Assembly (NCBI GenBank): GCA_017397925.1
Contig: JAFQHO010000083.1
Location: 23,814 to 87,813 of the forward strand
Reading direction: 5' to 3'
DNA length: 64,000 bases
From: Ruminococcus sp.
GTDB taxonomy: Bacteria; Bacillota; Clostridia; Oscillospirales; Ruminococcaceae
Position numbers and translations under genes: made by a program. The notes beneath the pieces were generated by a model. The model had not been told where the DNA came from. It saw nothing but the letters and a program-made list of their open reading frames with translations, and did not search any database. Shown here one piece after another: positions 8,341 to 17,657 of this stretch (positions are counted from its first letter, which is position 1; each line of letters opens with the position of its first letter).

Positions 8341-9765
8341 CTATTTTGCGGATTTTTCCGCTGAAACTTCTTTTTCGTCTACAATATTATTTATCCAGAG
8401 GTCACTTTTAACCATAAAATATCCGATAATAACCTTTATAATCTCAGAGAATGTGACCACTGCCCACAGAGGACGAATATCCATATCTGTAAAATAAGCA
8501 AGGATAAAAGCAAGAGGTATCATCAGCAGGAAGGTATAACCGAAATCAAAGAGGAATGTTATACCCGTTTTACCACCGCTTCTGAGGGTAAAGTAGCAGG
8601 CATTGGTATACGACCACAGGGGCATAGCAATTGCCTGAACAATTATCATATAAGAAGCAAGACTGCGGATTTCATCGGTTGTATTGTACAAATTCGGGAA
8701 TATGTCTGCAAAAGGCATAATGACAGCCGCCACAACAACAGTTACAGCCACACTGAAAAACAACAGCTTATTGTCAATACTGCGCGCATCTTTCAGCTTA
8801 TTCGCCCCGAGCTTAGCGCCGACTATTATGCCGATACAAGAGCCAAGCTGAATATATATGGCTCCGAAAAGGTTTGTCATTGTGCTTGAAATATTTCTCG
8901 CAGCCACTACATCAAGACCTCTGACGGAATAACACTGAGCGATAATGGACATACCTGCCGCCCACAGGAATTCATTGCAAAGCAGGGGCAAACCTTTAAT
9001 AAGCATTTTTCCCACAAGTTCCGAGGGGATACGGAAGCCTCTGAATAATCCCACAATATACTTATTCTTTTTCGGATTTGCGTGAGTCCATACAATAACA
9101 ACAAGCGCCTCAATGGATTTCGCAGCAACTGTAGCTATAGCCGCACCCTTTACGCCCATTTCGGGGAAACCGAATTTTCCGAAGATAAGGGCATAATCGA
9201 GGAATACATTGAATACTACAGCCGCCATTGAGCCAATCATAGGTATACGTGTTTCACCGCACTCACGTACTACGCTGGAATAAGCCTGTCCGATTCCGAA
9301 AGGTACAAGTCCTATGAGCATATAAAGCATATATTCCTTGCCGTATTTCATCGTTGCCGCTATTCTTTCGGGAGCGTCGTCCTTGCTTATAAAAAGGTTG
9401 ATAAGCGGCTCATCGAAGAAATATAATATAGCCGCACCTATTGCAATAATCAGCGACACAGCAATAAGACGATATCTTACAGTATATTTCTGTCCCTCAT
9501 GGTCGCCCTTGCCGAAAAACTGAGCTCCGAAGATACTGGGACCTGCAACAGCGCCGAATATGGTTATATTGAACACAAATATGAACTGGTTTACGATAGA
9601 TACACCGTTCATCTGCTCCGTGCCGACTTGTCCCACCATTATATTGTCAATAAGGCTTACAAAATTGGTAACGAGATTTTGAAGAATCATCGGGATTACC
9701 ATAAACAGCACATTTTTATAGAACTGCTTGTCACCTATATATTTTTCTCTGAAATTTTTAAACAT
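8341..9765 (-). CDS. MATE-family multidrug/toxin exporter
   Basis: A 474-residue polytopic membrane protein with about 12 helices in two pseudo-repeated halves. The N-terminal half begins with the MATE signature region VIPMILQNLVTNFVSLIDN, and a corresponding second-half start lies near residue 250 (LIKGLPLLCNEFLWAAG). Such transporters expel cationic compounds in exchange for Na+ or H+; the substrate is not predictable. The C-terminus is a charged tail (DEKEVSAEKSAK). It has its own promoter. A second, unrelated-subgroup MATE gene lies at 27493. Confidence 0.87.
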   Translation of the reverse strand: MFKNFREKYIGDKQFYKNVLFMVIPMILQNLVTNFVSLIDNIMVGQVGTEQMNGVSIVNQFIFVFNITIFGAVAGPSIFGAQFFGKGDHEGQKYTVRYRLIAVSLIIAIGAAILYFFDEPLINLFISKDDAPERIAATMKYGKEYMLYMLIGLVPFGIGQAYSSVVRECGETRIPMIGSMAAVVFNVFLDYALIFGKFGFPEMGVKGAAIATVAAKSIEALVVIVWTHANPKKNKYIVGLFRGFRIPSELVGKMLIKGLPLLCNEFLWAAGMSIIAQCYSVRGLDVVAARNISSTMTNLFGAIYIQLGSCIGIIVGAKLGANKLKDARSIDNKLLFFSVAVTVVVAAVIMPFADIFPNLYNTTDEIRSLASYMIIVQAIAMPLWSYTNACYFTLRSGGKTGITFLFDFGYTFLLMIPLAFILAYFTDMDIRPLWAVVTFSEIIKVIIGYFMVKSDLWINNIVDEKEVSAEKSAK

Positions 9766-9795
9766 ATTTTCCCTCCGTTTTCTTTTCGCCTAAAG

Positions 9796-9824
9796 ATTAT
9801 AACACTATATTTCGGGAATGTCAA
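9796..9824 (-). promoter_or_regulatory. Promoter of the MATE gene
   Basis: TTGACA (9824-9819), a 17-bp spacer and TATAAT (9801-9796) on the minus strand. Confidence 0.7.
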
Positions 9825-9873
9825 GTCTTTTTGTGTTCGGGCTATTAGCTATCAGCTTTCAGTCCTCAGCAAA

Positions 9874-9904
9874 TAAAAAGCCCAAGATTTACAACCTCAG
9901 GCTT
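9874..9904 (-). terminator. Terminator after the small membrane-protein gene
   Basis: AAGCCTGAG pairs with CTTGGGCTT (two G-U pairs) on the minus strand, followed by TTTTATTT. It stands between the 90-residue ORF and the MATE promoter. Confidence 0.7.
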
Positions 9905-9913
9905 CATTGAATA

Positions 9914-10186
9914 TTATCTTATGTGTTTAGATTTGCAAGTTCTGATAAACCACACAATAACCATTAATGCAATTATTGCAGATATTGCAAACATCACTAT
10001 TGCTCCGACAATTCTTCCGTCTTTTAAAGCACTTGCACCAATCATTATAAAAACACCGATCAAAGCGCCATAAAATGCGAAAAAAACAAGAAGCAGAAGT
10101 ATCCTCAAAGGCAGCGGCACTTTCTTACTTGTACCTGCTTCAAGCGTCCCCTCTAAAATCAGACTTGCAATAAATTCCATTATCAT
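9914..10186 (-). CDS. Small membrane protein, unknown function
   Basis: A 90-residue protein with two strongly hydrophobic segments (about 28-50 and 58-80) separated by a short DGRIVG turn, a proline-rich KKVPLPLRI before the first helix and a basic C-terminus (RTCKSKHIR). I recognise no family. It sits alone between the MATE gene and hpf, all on the same strand. An RBS-like AGGGGG lies about 8 bp before the ATG at 10184-10186. The downstream terminator supports it being a real transcription unit. Confidence 0.6.
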   Translation of the reverse strand: MIMEFIASLILEGTLEAGTSKKVPLPLRILLLLVFFAFYGALIGVFIMIGASALKDGRIVGAIVMFAISAIIALMVIVWFIRTCKSKHIR

Positions 10187-10223
10187 AATATAATCCCCCT
10201 ATAACGTTTAATCCCCATAAGAC

Positions 10224-10249
10224 AAGGCGGAAGAAAATCCTCCGCCCTT
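10224..10249 (-). terminator. Hairpin after hpf
   Basis: AAGGGCGGAGGA pairs with TCTTCCGCCTT on the minus strand, 10 bp past the hpf stop; the following T-run is weak (GTCTTAT). Confidence 0.6.
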
Positions 10250-10259
10250 GAATATACAT

Positions 10260-10787
10260 TTACTTTACATCAGGCTCCAGAACGGCATAATTTCCGTCTG
10301 TACGCTTGTAAACTACACTGATTGCCCCTGTCTTTGCATTGAGGAACATAAAGAATGTGTGGCTGAGAAGATTCATCTGGAGAATAGCTTCCTCAACATC
10401 CATAGGACGAAGCTCGAACTTCTTCTCCTTGATAACTGTGTACTCAGGCACCTCCTCAACAGGCTCTGCAAATGCCTCCTTGAAAGCTGTATCCTTCAGC
10501 TTCTTTTCAAGCTTTGTCTTATTCTTGCGAATCTGTCTGATAATCTTGTCAATAGCATCATCAAGAGCGTCATTCTTATCAATGGCTGTACGCTCAGCAC
10601 GATAGATTACGCTGTTATATCTTACTGTAAGCTCCACAACGATCTGATTCTTTACCTCTGAAAGAACGATCTTTGCGTCTGCTTCATCTCCGAAAAATTT
10701 GCTGAGCTTTGAATCAAGTTTTGCTTCTGCGTATTCGGTGAAATTCTGCGGAATCTGCATTTTCTTTGCTGTAATAGTTGTTTTCAT
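10260..10787 (-). CDS. hpf: Ribosome hibernation-promoting factor, long form
   Basis: The 175-residue length is that of the long form of HPF, which dimerises 70S ribosomes into inactive 100S particles in stationary phase. The N-terminal S30AE/YfiA domain (about 1-100) begins MKTTITAKKMQIPQNFTEYA. The C-terminal dimerisation domain (about 118-175) carries the conserved KKFELRPMDVEEAILQMNLL and the H-x-F-x-x-F segment (SHTFFMFLNAKTG). It is monocistronic with its own promoter and hairpin. Confidence 0.93.
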   Translation of the reverse strand: MKTTITAKKMQIPQNFTEYAEAKLDSKLSKFFGDEADAKIVLSEVKNQIVVELTVRYNSVIYRAERTAIDKNDALDDAIDKIIRQIRKNKTKLEKKLKDTAFKEAFAEPVEEVPEYTVIKEKKFELRPMDVEEAILQMNLLSHTFFMFLNAKTGAISVVYKRTDGNYAVLEPDVK

Positions 10788-10863
10788 ATATTGTAATCCT
10801 CCTTAGTTAGTCCCCTGTACATCGGGAACGGCTTATGATGCGGAATATCTTTTCCACAGTTAT

Positions 10864-10892
10864 ATTATACCATAAAAAAATCACATTTACAA
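10864..10892 (-). promoter_or_regulatory. Promoter of hpf
   Basis: TTGTAA (10892-10887), a 17-bp spacer and TATAAT (10869-10864), minus strand. The 5' leader is about 70 nt. Confidence 0.6.
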
Positions 10893-10966
10893 TACTATTT
10901 TGGTAATTTTGTATAATTTGTATAAACTCAGAGGCAATATTTGTTAAATCTGACATTTTTCAGAAA

Positions 10967-12358
10967 TTATCTTGACAGACTGTTCAGCATTGTAGTAACT
11001 ATATTTTCAGCCACAGCAGGAGTGCTGTACTTATTTTCAAGGACTACACAGAAGGCTATGGGGAAATTCTTGTCATCGACAAATCCCACAAGAAGCGCGT
11101 TTTCCTCAGCTCCGTGCTTAACCTGCGCCGTACCGCTTTTTATAGCAACTTTATAGCCGGGAATTGAGTACTGATAGTGATTTGCACCGTTGGTAAGCAG
11201 TATCTGCTTCACAGATGCCGCTGTTTCCTTGCTGAAAAGCTGCTCGCTGTATTCAGTCTTTGCAGTTTCAGTGACATTTCCTTCAACATCAGTTACTTTT
11301 TCAATGAGATAGGGCATTGTCATTTTTCCTGTACCATTAGCTATGGCACTTTGCCACATCATAAGCTGTATGGGACTTGCAAGGGTTTCGCCCTGTCCGA
11401 TACATCCCCATTGCGTAGCAAAATCAGCTGTATCTGTGAGAGTTGTGGACGCTTTGAAGCACTGTATACCGTCAATATCAATATACTCCTGCTCCTTTTC
11501 CTCATCATTTTCTTCCTCGTTGTCGGTTTCGCCGCTGCTTACGTTATATCCAAGACGGGTGTATATCTCTACAATGCTTTCAAGGGGCATATCACCATCC
11601 TCTACAAGCTGCGCAAAGAAGGGATTACAGCTATTTTCTACCGCCTGCTGTATATTCTGCGTGCCGTGTCCCCAGCTGTTGTGGCAGTCAATTTTTCCTC
11701 CTGTGCCGTTCATATAGTATCCGCCGCAGCTGTAGCTTTTAGCAAAAAGCTCATCCTGCCCGAGAATTTCCATTGCCGTTATAACTGTAGAAACCTTCTG
11801 CGTAGAACCGGGGACTGTTCCGTACATAGCCTTTGACATAAGTGTTCCCGATTTCATATTTTCTATACCGCCATAGCCGTGACGGGGGTCTATATTAGGC
11901 AGACTTGTGCAGACAAGAAGCTCTCCCGTTTTATAGTTATACGCAGCAATACAGCCGTCAGCGCCCATAAACGCGTCATATGCCGCACGATTTGCCGTGT
12001 GGTCAAGGGTTGTATATATAGCCGCCTTGCCGTTCTTATTTTCAATTCCGCTGTTGAAGCTGTAATTGCTCAGTTTATCGATGTTCTGCGCCACAAGGGT
12101 ATTTTCCATTTGCCCCTTATCGTCGCCGATGAGATTACCCACATCAATAAGATAATTATCAGGCTTATCAATCTTCTTTGTACCGTCAAAAAGTACATCC
12201 TTATTCCTGTCGTATACCCTGCCAAGACGGTAATTATCGGAATGAGTTATATAAAAAGGAGCGTCCTTGTATATTCTCGCTGTGAGAACTCCTAAACCTG
12301 CTAAAAAACCCAGGAGGAACAAGGTCATTACAAGCTGACATCGTTTTATACTTTTCAT
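10967..12358 (-). CDS. Class B penicillin-binding protein (transpeptidase)
   Basis: A peptidoglycan transpeptidase of 463 residues, anchored by one N-terminal membrane helix (about 8-27). The active-site motifs are visible: Ser185 and Lys188 in STQK (preceded by GTVPG), SCN in ENSCNPFFAQ, and KSGTA in the C-terminal part. The N-terminal dimerisation region (about 35-150) is short, and there is no PASTA domain. The stretch DNEEENDEEKEQEY (about 280) is an acidic insertion. The gene overlaps the RodA/FtsW-family gene by four bases, so it is likely to encode the transpeptidase partner of that glycosyltransferase, similar to the actinobacterial PbpA/RodA pair. Confidence 0.88.
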   Translation of the reverse strand: MKSIKRCQLVMTLFLLGFLAGLGVLTARIYKDAPFYITHSDNYRLGRVYDRNKDVLFDGTKKIDKPDNYLIDVGNLIGDDKGQMENTLVAQNIDKLSNYSFNSGIENKNGKAAIYTTLDHTANRAAYDAFMGADGCIAAYNYKTGELLVCTSLPNIDPRHGYGGIENMKSGTLMSKAMYGTVPGSTQKVSTVITAMEILGQDELFAKSYSCGGYYMNGTGGKIDCHNSWGHGTQNIQQAVENSCNPFFAQLVEDGDMPLESIVEIYTRLGYNVSSGETDNEEENDEEKEQEYIDIDGIQCFKASTTLTDTADFATQWGCIGQGETLASPIQLMMWQSAIANGTGKMTMPYLIEKVTDVEGNVTETAKTEYSEQLFSKETAASVKQILLTNGANHYQYSIPGYKVAIKSGTAQVKHGAEENALLVGFVDDKNFPIAFCVVLENKYSTPAVAENIVTTMLNSLSR

Positions 12359-13647
12359 ACTGTCCTCCTTTTCTGCTGCTTATGCTTTTTCTTATTTTTC
12401 TTATTGGTTGGATTAGCAAATACAGGCGACTGTGCTGCAATAATCATACCTATCATAAGTCCGCTTGTTACCATTGAACTTCCGCCTGCCGAAATAAAAG
12501 GCAGCGTTACACCCGTAAAGGGTATCATATTGCATGAGCCGAAGATATTCAGCGCCATCTGCATTGTAAACGCAGCGCACACTCCCGCGCACATTGTTCC
12601 GTGATAGTAGGAACGAGGCGGATTTACAAGGGGCATAGCCACAATAAGCACAAGCATAAGCACGGTCATAAGAGCAAAGAGAAGTCCCCATTCTTCACTG
12701 ATTGTAGCAAATACAATATCGCTTTCGTAGGCGAAAACCTCGTGGAGGAAGCCCTTTCCGGGCCCTTTTCCGAACCAGCCTCCCTCTGCTATGGATATAA
12801 GCGCCTTTGTCTGCTGATATCCGTCCTCATCGGGATTGCTCCATATATCGGCAAAAAGTCGTGCCTTAACATAAGCAGGCGCAAGAATTATACCGATAAT
12901 TGCCGCAACTGCCAGAACAGAGCCAGCAATAATAAGGGTTTTCTTTGAAAATTTCGCCTTTGGATAGCATATTCTCATAAAGAAGCAGGAGGCATATATT
13001 GCCGCAAAGGTGGGTATACTTCCCAGGTCGCGGCACCACCACTGGAAAAGAATTACAACAGCTGTTATGCCGAATATTATAAGGTTATCGTACACCACAT
13101 TAAAGCCCCAGACTTTTTTTCTGTTCTGCTGCTCTGCAATTGACGTAGCACAGGCAAGAACAAGGAGAGGCTTGATAAATTCCGAAGGCTGGATTGACAT
13201 AAAACCTAAGTCTATCCACATACTTCTGCTGCCTGTAAAGAGAAGTATCACAACTAAAAGTATGCCTATGCCTGCCCATATGAACTTCTTTTTCGTCTGT
13301 ATCCAGCGGTGATTGCGGCACAGCATATAACCTATGCGGCAGGACACAAGAGCGGCTATAATTGTAATGAAATGCTTTGTATCAAAATGAACTCCGCCAA
13401 AGCAGGACTGGAAAATCATACTCATATTGAGTATGAGAAGCAGCATAAAATCCACTGCATATGTACGATGCTTAAAGAATGGCATAATTATGAAATATAC
13501 CGCGTCAAGCAGTATTACAGCTGCACTAAGGCCTATTACATCGTTGATGCTGCTGTAGTTTCCGTTGCTATACACATTCAGAAGCATTGAGCCGTGAACA
13601 GCTACAACGAATATACAGGACAGCAGGTAAGATAATGCTCCGCTCAT
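12355..13647 (-). CDS. SEDS-family peptidoglycan polymerase (FtsW/RodA/SpoVE type)
   Basis: A 430-residue membrane protein with about ten helices. It carries SEDS signatures: SIQPSEFIKPLLVLACATS in the middle, and PFTGVTLPFISAGGSSM near the C-terminus, with a large extracellular loop between them (about 270-320). The family polymerises lipid II into glycan strands together with a class B PBP. It lies between the FHA gene and the PBP gene with four-base overlaps at both ends, so it acts with the PBP. The very basic tail (NKKNKKKHKQQKRR) is cytoplasmic. RodA, FtsW and SpoVE roles cannot be told apart from sequence alone. Confidence 0.9.
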   Translation of the reverse strand: MSGALSYLLSCIFVVAVHGSMLLNVYSNGNYSSINDVIGLSAAVILLDAVYFIIMPFFKHRTYAVDFMLLLILNMSMIFQSCFGGVHFDTKHFITIIAALVSCRIGYMLCRNHRWIQTKKKFIWAGIGILLVVILLFTGSRSMWIDLGFMSIQPSEFIKPLLVLACATSIAEQQNRKKVWGFNVVYDNLIIFGITAVVILFQWWCRDLGSIPTFAAIYASCFFMRICYPKAKFSKKTLIIAGSVLAVAAIIGIILAPAYVKARLFADIWSNPDEDGYQQTKALISIAEGGWFGKGPGKGFLHEVFAYESDIVFATISEEWGLLFALMTVLMLVLIVAMPLVNPPRSYYHGTMCAGVCAAFTMQMALNIFGSCNMIPFTGVTLPFISAGGSSMVTSGLMIGMIIAAQSPVFANPTNKKNKKKHKQQKRRTV

Positions 13648-14051
13648 TTATGCACCCTCCTTTTTCTGAAAATCAGATTGCGGTTTCCAAGAGTAATAAC
13701 GTCCCCCTCATAAAGGCGGACGTGCCGCACAGGCTCGCCATTGACAAACACTCCCGATTTTGAGCCTATATCCGTTATCATCCACTTACCGTCGGTTACA
13801 TTGAGCATTGCGTGATAGCGTGATACAGACATATCCTGTATGCGGATATCAGCAGAGGCGTGTCTGCCTATGAGTATTTCGTCACATTCAAGGTGAAATA
13901 CGTGGATTTCGTCAGTAAGTTCCATATCATCGGAGGTTTTACTCCACCTCCTGGCCCCTGCCTTTTTTTCCACATAAGATACAAAAATAAGCACAATAGC
14001 GCATATATCAAGCAATACAGCAGCATATACCGCAGATTCCATAAATAACAT
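13644..14051 (-). CDS. Membrane-anchored FHA-domain protein
   Basis: A 135-residue protein with one N-terminal helix (about 8-26) and a cytoplasmic forkhead-associated domain (about 50-132). The phosphothreonine-binding residues are visible: GRHASADIRI (Gly, Arg), SVSRYHAML (Ser, His), and the later NGEPV with Asn. FHA domains bind phosphothreonine, normally made by Hanks-type kinases. It is the first gene of the FHA-SEDS-PBP operon, as in actinobacterial FhaB/RodA/PbpA clusters, which suggests phospho-dependent control of the wall machinery. No kinase or phosphatase gene lies in this window. Confidence 0.85.
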   Translation of the reverse strand: MLFMESAVYAAVLLDICAIVLIFVSYVEKKAGARRWSKTSDDMELTDEIHVFHLECDEILIGRHASADIRIQDMSVSRYHAMLNVTDGKWMITDIGSKSGVFVNGEPVRHVRLYEGDVITLGNRNLIFRKRRVHK

Positions 14052-14101
14052 CTCCCTTTTCGTACAGAAGCGAACTTCTGAAAAGATTTCTTGTGCTTAC
14101 C

Positions 14102-14130
14102 ATTATATCACATATTTTCTTTTATTTCAA
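14102..14130 (-). promoter_or_regulatory. Promoter of the FHA-SEDS-PBP operon
   Basis: TTGAAA (14130-14125), a 17-bp spacer and TATAAT (14107-14102), minus strand. Confidence 0.65.
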
Positions 14131-14190
14131 GAGATGTACTTTTCTGTAATAATTTTTAATATGATAGTAACAGGAAATTTCACGATTTTT

Positions 14191-14263
14191 GATTAAAAAA
14201 TAAAAATTTCTGTTTTTTATGTCCGTTTTTGTCTTCTCGTTTGAATGTATATAGTAGAGGGGT
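14191..14263 (-). repeat. Interspersed repeat R2, copy 1
   Basis: On the minus strand it reads CACCCCTCTACTATATACAT, continues TCAAACGAGAAGACAAAAAC then GGACATAAAAAA, and ends in an A/T block. Almost the same sequence lies at 30756-30825. It shares its CCCCYTY..CTATATA end and its A/T-rich other end with the R1 repeats. It sits in the 330-bp divergent gap between the FHA operon and fhs and is not coding. Confidence 0.7.
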
Positions 14264-14301
14264 GAATAACACGAATAATGTAAAAAATCTCAGGATATAT
14301 A

Positions 14302-14330
14302 TTGATTTTTTTTGCATTATATGGTATAAT
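14302..14330 (+). promoter_or_regulatory. Promoter of fhs operon
   Basis: TTGATT (14302-14307), a 17-bp spacer and TATAAT (14325-14330). The RBS GGAGG (14371-14375) and the ATG at 14383 follow. Confidence 0.7.
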
Positions 14331-14382
14331 GTTTATTGTGGATGTTATCCATATTAATTTACTTGTATTCGGAGGTATTAAA

Positions 14383-16062
14383 ATGCTTACTGATATAGAA
14401 ATCGCTCAGGGAGCGAAAATGAAAAAAATTAACGAGATTGCTTCAGCTCTCGGAATTTCCGAAGATAATCTTGAACCATACGGTCACTATAAAGCGAAGC
14501 TTTCCGAAAATCTTTACTCACAGACTGCTTTCCGTCCCGACGGCAAGCTGATACTTGTAACTGCTATAAATCCCACCCCTGCAGGCGAGGGTAAAACTAC
14601 CGTCAGCGTAGGACTTGCAGAGGCTATGGGCAAAATCGGCAAAAATGCAGTTCTTGCACTCCGCGAGCCATCTCTCGGTCCTGTTTTCGGCATCAAGGGC
14701 GGTGCCGCAGGCGGCGGATATGCTCAGGTTGTACCTATGGAGGATATCAACCTCCATTTCACAGGAGATATGCACGCTATTACAGCTGCAAACAACCTCC
14801 TCTGCGCTATGCTGGATAACCACATTCAGCAGGGAAATGAGCTGCGCATCGACCAGCGCCGCGTACTTTTCAAGCGCTGCCTTGATATGAACGACCGCGC
14901 ACTCCGCAATACTGTTATTGGTCTTGGCGGCAAGGCAAACGGTATTCCCCGTGAGGACGGTTTCCAGATTACCGTTGCATCTGAGGTTATGGCTATTCTC
15001 TGCCTTTCCACTGATTTAGCAGACCTTAAAAAGCGTCTTGGCAATATCCTTGTTGCCTACGACCTTGACGGCAAGCCTGTATTCGCTGAACAGCTTGGCT
15101 GTACAGGCGCTATGACAGCTCTTTTAAAGGACGCTCTCAAGCCAAATCTTGTGCAGACACTTGAAAATAACCCTGCATTTATCCACGGCGGTCCATTTGC
15201 AAATATCGCCCACGGCTGCAACTCTGTACGCGCTACAAAGCTTGCTCTTAAACTTGGCGATTACTGTATTACCGAAGCAGGCTTCGGCTCTGACCTTGGC
15301 GCAGAAAAATTCTTCGATATCAAGTGCCGTTATGCAGGCCTTAAACCCTCCTGCGTTGTCCTCGTTGCTACTATCCGTGCATTGAAGTACAACGGCGGAG
15401 TTCCAAAGACTGACCTTGTAAAGGAAAATATGTGGGCTCTTGAAAAGGGTATTGTAAATTTACAGACACACATCGAAAATATGCATAAATTCCACGTTCC
15501 CGTTGTTGTGGCTATCAACCGTTTCCACACAGACACTGACGCTGAGGTTGAATTTGTACGCAATTTCTGCTCCGAATTGGGCGTTGAGGTATCTATGTGC
15601 GAGGTATTCGCAAAAGGCGGCGAAGGCGGTGTTGACCTTGCTGCAAAGGTGTGCGAGACAATTGCCCTCACTGAAAATGACAGCGACGGCTTCCGTCCCC
15701 TCTACTCCACAGAGCTGCCAATCAAGGATAAAATTGAAATCCTTGCAAAGGAAATATACCGTGCTGACGGCGTAAACTTCACATCACAGGCTGAAAAGGC
15801 TATCAAGGAAATTGAAGGCATCGGCTTCCGCAATCTGCCTGTATGCGTTGCAAAAACACAGTATTCCCTCTCTGACGACCCCACTCTCCTGGGTAAGCCT
15901 AAGAATTTCAGAATTACTGTCCGCGACGTTAAGCTTTCCGCAGGTGCCGGATTTGTAGTTATCTACACCGGTGATATTCTCACTATGCCCGGACTCCCAA
16001 AGAAGCCCTCAGCACTCAATATCGACTGCGACAATAACGGCAATATTTCAGGACTTTTCTGA
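14383..16062 (+). CDS. fhs: Formate-tetrahydrofolate ligase
   Basis: The ligase uses ATP to join formate and tetrahydrofolate, giving 10-formyl-THF for purine and Met-tRNA formylation and C1 metabolism. The 559 residues match the family. The P-loop-like ATP site [12 protein letters not shown] is seen near residue 64, and the conserved [21 protein letters not shown] region follows (split here: [12 protein letters not shown] then [12 protein letters not shown]). I chose the start at 14383 (GGAGG RBS, 7-bp spacing); an upstream in-frame start lies inside the promoter. It is the first gene of a likely operon with tsaE, tsaB and rpiB and appears well expressed, with C/T-ending optimal codons. Confidence 0.94.
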   Translation: MLTDIEIAQGAKMKKINEIASALGISEDNLEPYGHYKAKLSENLYSQTAFRPDGKLILVTAINPTPAGEGKTTVSVGLAEAMGKIGKNAVLALREPSLGPVFGIKGGAAGGGYAQVVPMEDINLHFTGDMHAITAANNLLCAMLDNHIQQGNELRIDQRRVLFKRCLDMNDRALRNTVIGLGGKANGIPREDGFQITVASEVMAILCLSTDLADLKKRLGNILVAYDLDGKPVFAEQLGCTGAMTALLKDALKPNLVQTLENNPAFIHGGPFANIAHGCNSVRATKLALKLGDYCITEAGFGSDLGAEKFFDIKCRYAGLKPSCVVLVATIRALKYNGGVPKTDLVKENMWALEKGIVNLQTHIENMHKFHVPVVVAINRFHTDTDAEVEFVRNFCSELGVEVSMCEVFAKGGEGGVDLAAKVCETIALTENDSDGFRPLYSTELPIKDKIEILAKEIYRADGVNFTSQAEKAIKEIEGIGFRNLPVCVAKTQYSLSDDPTLLGKPKNFRITVRDVKLSAGAGFVVIYTGDILTMPGLPKKPSALNIDCDNNGNISGLF

Positions 16063-16063
16063 T

Positions 16064-16510
16064 ATGACGAGAACAATTATCACAAATTCTCCCGAAGAAA
16101 CAATAGAAGCCGCTGCTGAAATCGGCAGACTTCTCGGTAAAGGCGATATTATCACATACAAAGGCGATTTAGGCGCAGGAAAAACCACTTTCACAAGAGG
16201 CCTTGCCCTGGGCATTGGTCTTGGCGATGTTGTAACCTCCCCTACTTTTGCCCTTGTAAATGAATATATCGGCGAAAACATCAACCTTTACCACTTTGAT
16301 ATGTACCGTATCACAAGTGAATGGGACCTTGAATCCTGCGGCTTTTATGATTACGATTTTACCAATAATATAGCCGCCGTTGAGTGGTCGGAAAATATTG
16401 AAAAATATCTTATGGGAAAGATTATAAATATTACAATCAATGCTCTTGACGAGCATAAACGTGAAATCACTTTAGAGGGAGATGAACGCTTTGCTTCTGC
16501 TTGGAATTGA
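16064..16510 (+). CDS. tsaE: tRNA threonylcarbamoyladenosine biosynthesis ATPase TsaE
   Basis: A 148-residue P-loop ATPase needed with TsaB, TsaC and TsaD to put the t6A modification on tRNAs that read ANN codons. The Walker A motif is GDLGAGKTTFTRG (about residue 33). The family motif around SPTFALVNEY and the acidic WSENIEKYL region are present. The ATG at 16064 is one base after the fhs stop, showing translational coupling. The 3' end overlaps tsaB by 29 bp. Confidence 0.92.
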   Translation: MTRTIITNSPEETIEAAAEIGRLLGKGDIITYKGDLGAGKTTFTRGLALGIGLGDVVTSPTFALVNEYIGENINLYHFDMYRITSEWDLESCGFYDYDFTNNIAAVEWSENIEKYLMGKIINITINALDEHKREITLEGDERFASAWN

Positions 16511-17183
16511 TACATCGGGTAAAGTTGCTTCCGCTGCCCTTTTTGACACAGACAACGAGGTGATTATTGCCGAAACCTCGCTGTATACACAGAAAACTCA
16601 CTCGCAGATTATTATGCCTATGGTAAAAAGCCTTATTGAGCAGGCCGGAATATCCGTCAAGGATATAAACCTTATTGCTGTTGCAAAAGGCCCGGGAAGC
16701 TACACAGGACTTCGTATAGGCATTGCAGGTGTAAAGGCTATGGGATTTGCTCTGGACTGCAAATGCTGCGGAGTTTCAACTCTTGAAGCTCTTGCCTGCA
16801 ATAATATAGCTTACAAAGGAGTTATATGCTCCGTTATGAAAGCAAGGGCAGATTTAGTGTATGCTGCCGTTTACAAAAGCGACTGCTATGTCCTTGAAAC
16901 CGTTATGGAGGAGCAGCTTCTCAGCTGTGACGAGCTGGCGGAATTTCTCGCCCTTAACGGCACAGAGGTTATGCTCTGCGGTGACGGTGCCGCTGAATTC
17001 TTCACAACATATCGTTCACCGATGTTTATAATCGCTCCACCACAGGGACGGTTACAGTCGGCCTGCGGCGTATGTCTGGGAGCGCTTTCAAAAGAATTCG
17101 TTTTCCCCGAAGAACTGGACGCTTCATATCTGCAAAAGGTTCAGGCTGAAAAAATTCTTGAAAATAAGGAGAATACAAAATGA
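16482..17183 (+). CDS. tsaB: tRNA threonylcarbamoyladenosine biosynthesis protein TsaB
   Basis: A 233-residue actin/ASKHA-fold protein that forms the TsaBD(E) complex for t6A synthesis. The N-terminal strand LLLGIDTSGKVASAALF is typical, and the KGPGSYTGLRIGIAGVKAMG segment (about 70-90) is the family hallmark. The start overlaps tsaE by 29 bp. A GAGGGAG RBS lies directly before the ATG, so a TTG a few codons in is an alternative start. Confidence 0.92.
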   Translation: MNALLLLGIDTSGKVASAALFDTDNEVIIAETSLYTQKTHSQIIMPMVKSLIEQAGISVKDINLIAVAKGPGSYTGLRIGIAGVKAMGFALDCKCCGVSTLEALACNNIAYKGVICSVMKARADLVYAAVYKSDCYVLETVMEEQLLSCDELAEFLALNGTEVMLCGDGAAEFFTTYRSPMFIIAPPQGRLQSACGVCLGALSKEFVFPEELDASYLQKVQAEKILENKENTK

Positions 17184-17614
17184 TTGCTATCGGATGCGAC
17201 CACGCAGCTGTTGAAATGAAAAAGGAAATTATCAAAGCACTTTCAGAAAAGGGCTTTGAATTCAAGGATATGGGTACTGACGGTGAGCCCTGCGACTACC
17301 CTAATATGGCTGAGGCTGTATGCAATGTTGTAACATCGGGTGAATGCGAAAAAGGCATTCTGCTCTGCGGTACAGGCATTGGTATGTCAATTGCCGCAAA
17401 TAAGATAAAGGGAATCCGCGCTGCTCTTTGTGCAGACTCATTCTCAACAAAGTATACCCGTCTTCACAACGATTCAAACGTTATGTGTATGGGCGCAAGA
17501 ACAACGGGTGTTGGTCTTGCCTGCGAGCTTGCCGAAATCTTCCTCACAACAGGATTTGAGGGCGGCAGACATCAGCGCAGAGTTGACCTTATTACTGCTC
17601 TTGAAAACAAGTAA
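17180..17614 (+). CDS. rpiB: Ribose-5-phosphate isomerase B
   Basis: A 144-residue RpiB/LacAB-type isomerase that interconverts ribose-5-P and ribulose-5-P. The conserved start IAIGCDHAAVEMKKEI, the catalytic-Cys/Thr region LLCGTGIGMSIAANK and the HNDSNVMCMGART motif are present. It overlaps tsaB by four bases (ATGA), preceded by a weak RBS (AAGGAGA), and is likely the last gene of the fhs operon. Confidence 0.93.
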   Translation: MIAIGCDHAAVEMKKEIIKALSEKGFEFKDMGTDGEPCDYPNMAEAVCNVVTSGECEKGILLCGTGIGMSIAANKIKGIRAALCADSFSTKYTRLHNDSNVMCMGARTTGVGLACELAEIFLTTGFEGGRHQRRVDLITALENK

Positions 17615-17657
17615 TCTGCTTGTTTTAGAGATATAAAGATTATTGGAGGTAAAAACA

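Noticed and set aside
14264-14382. GTG-initiated frame [16 protein letters not shown]... after R2 copy 1
   Set aside because: It overlaps the fhs promoter and ends in it; an apparent RBS-like GAGGGGTGA is part of the R2 repeat.
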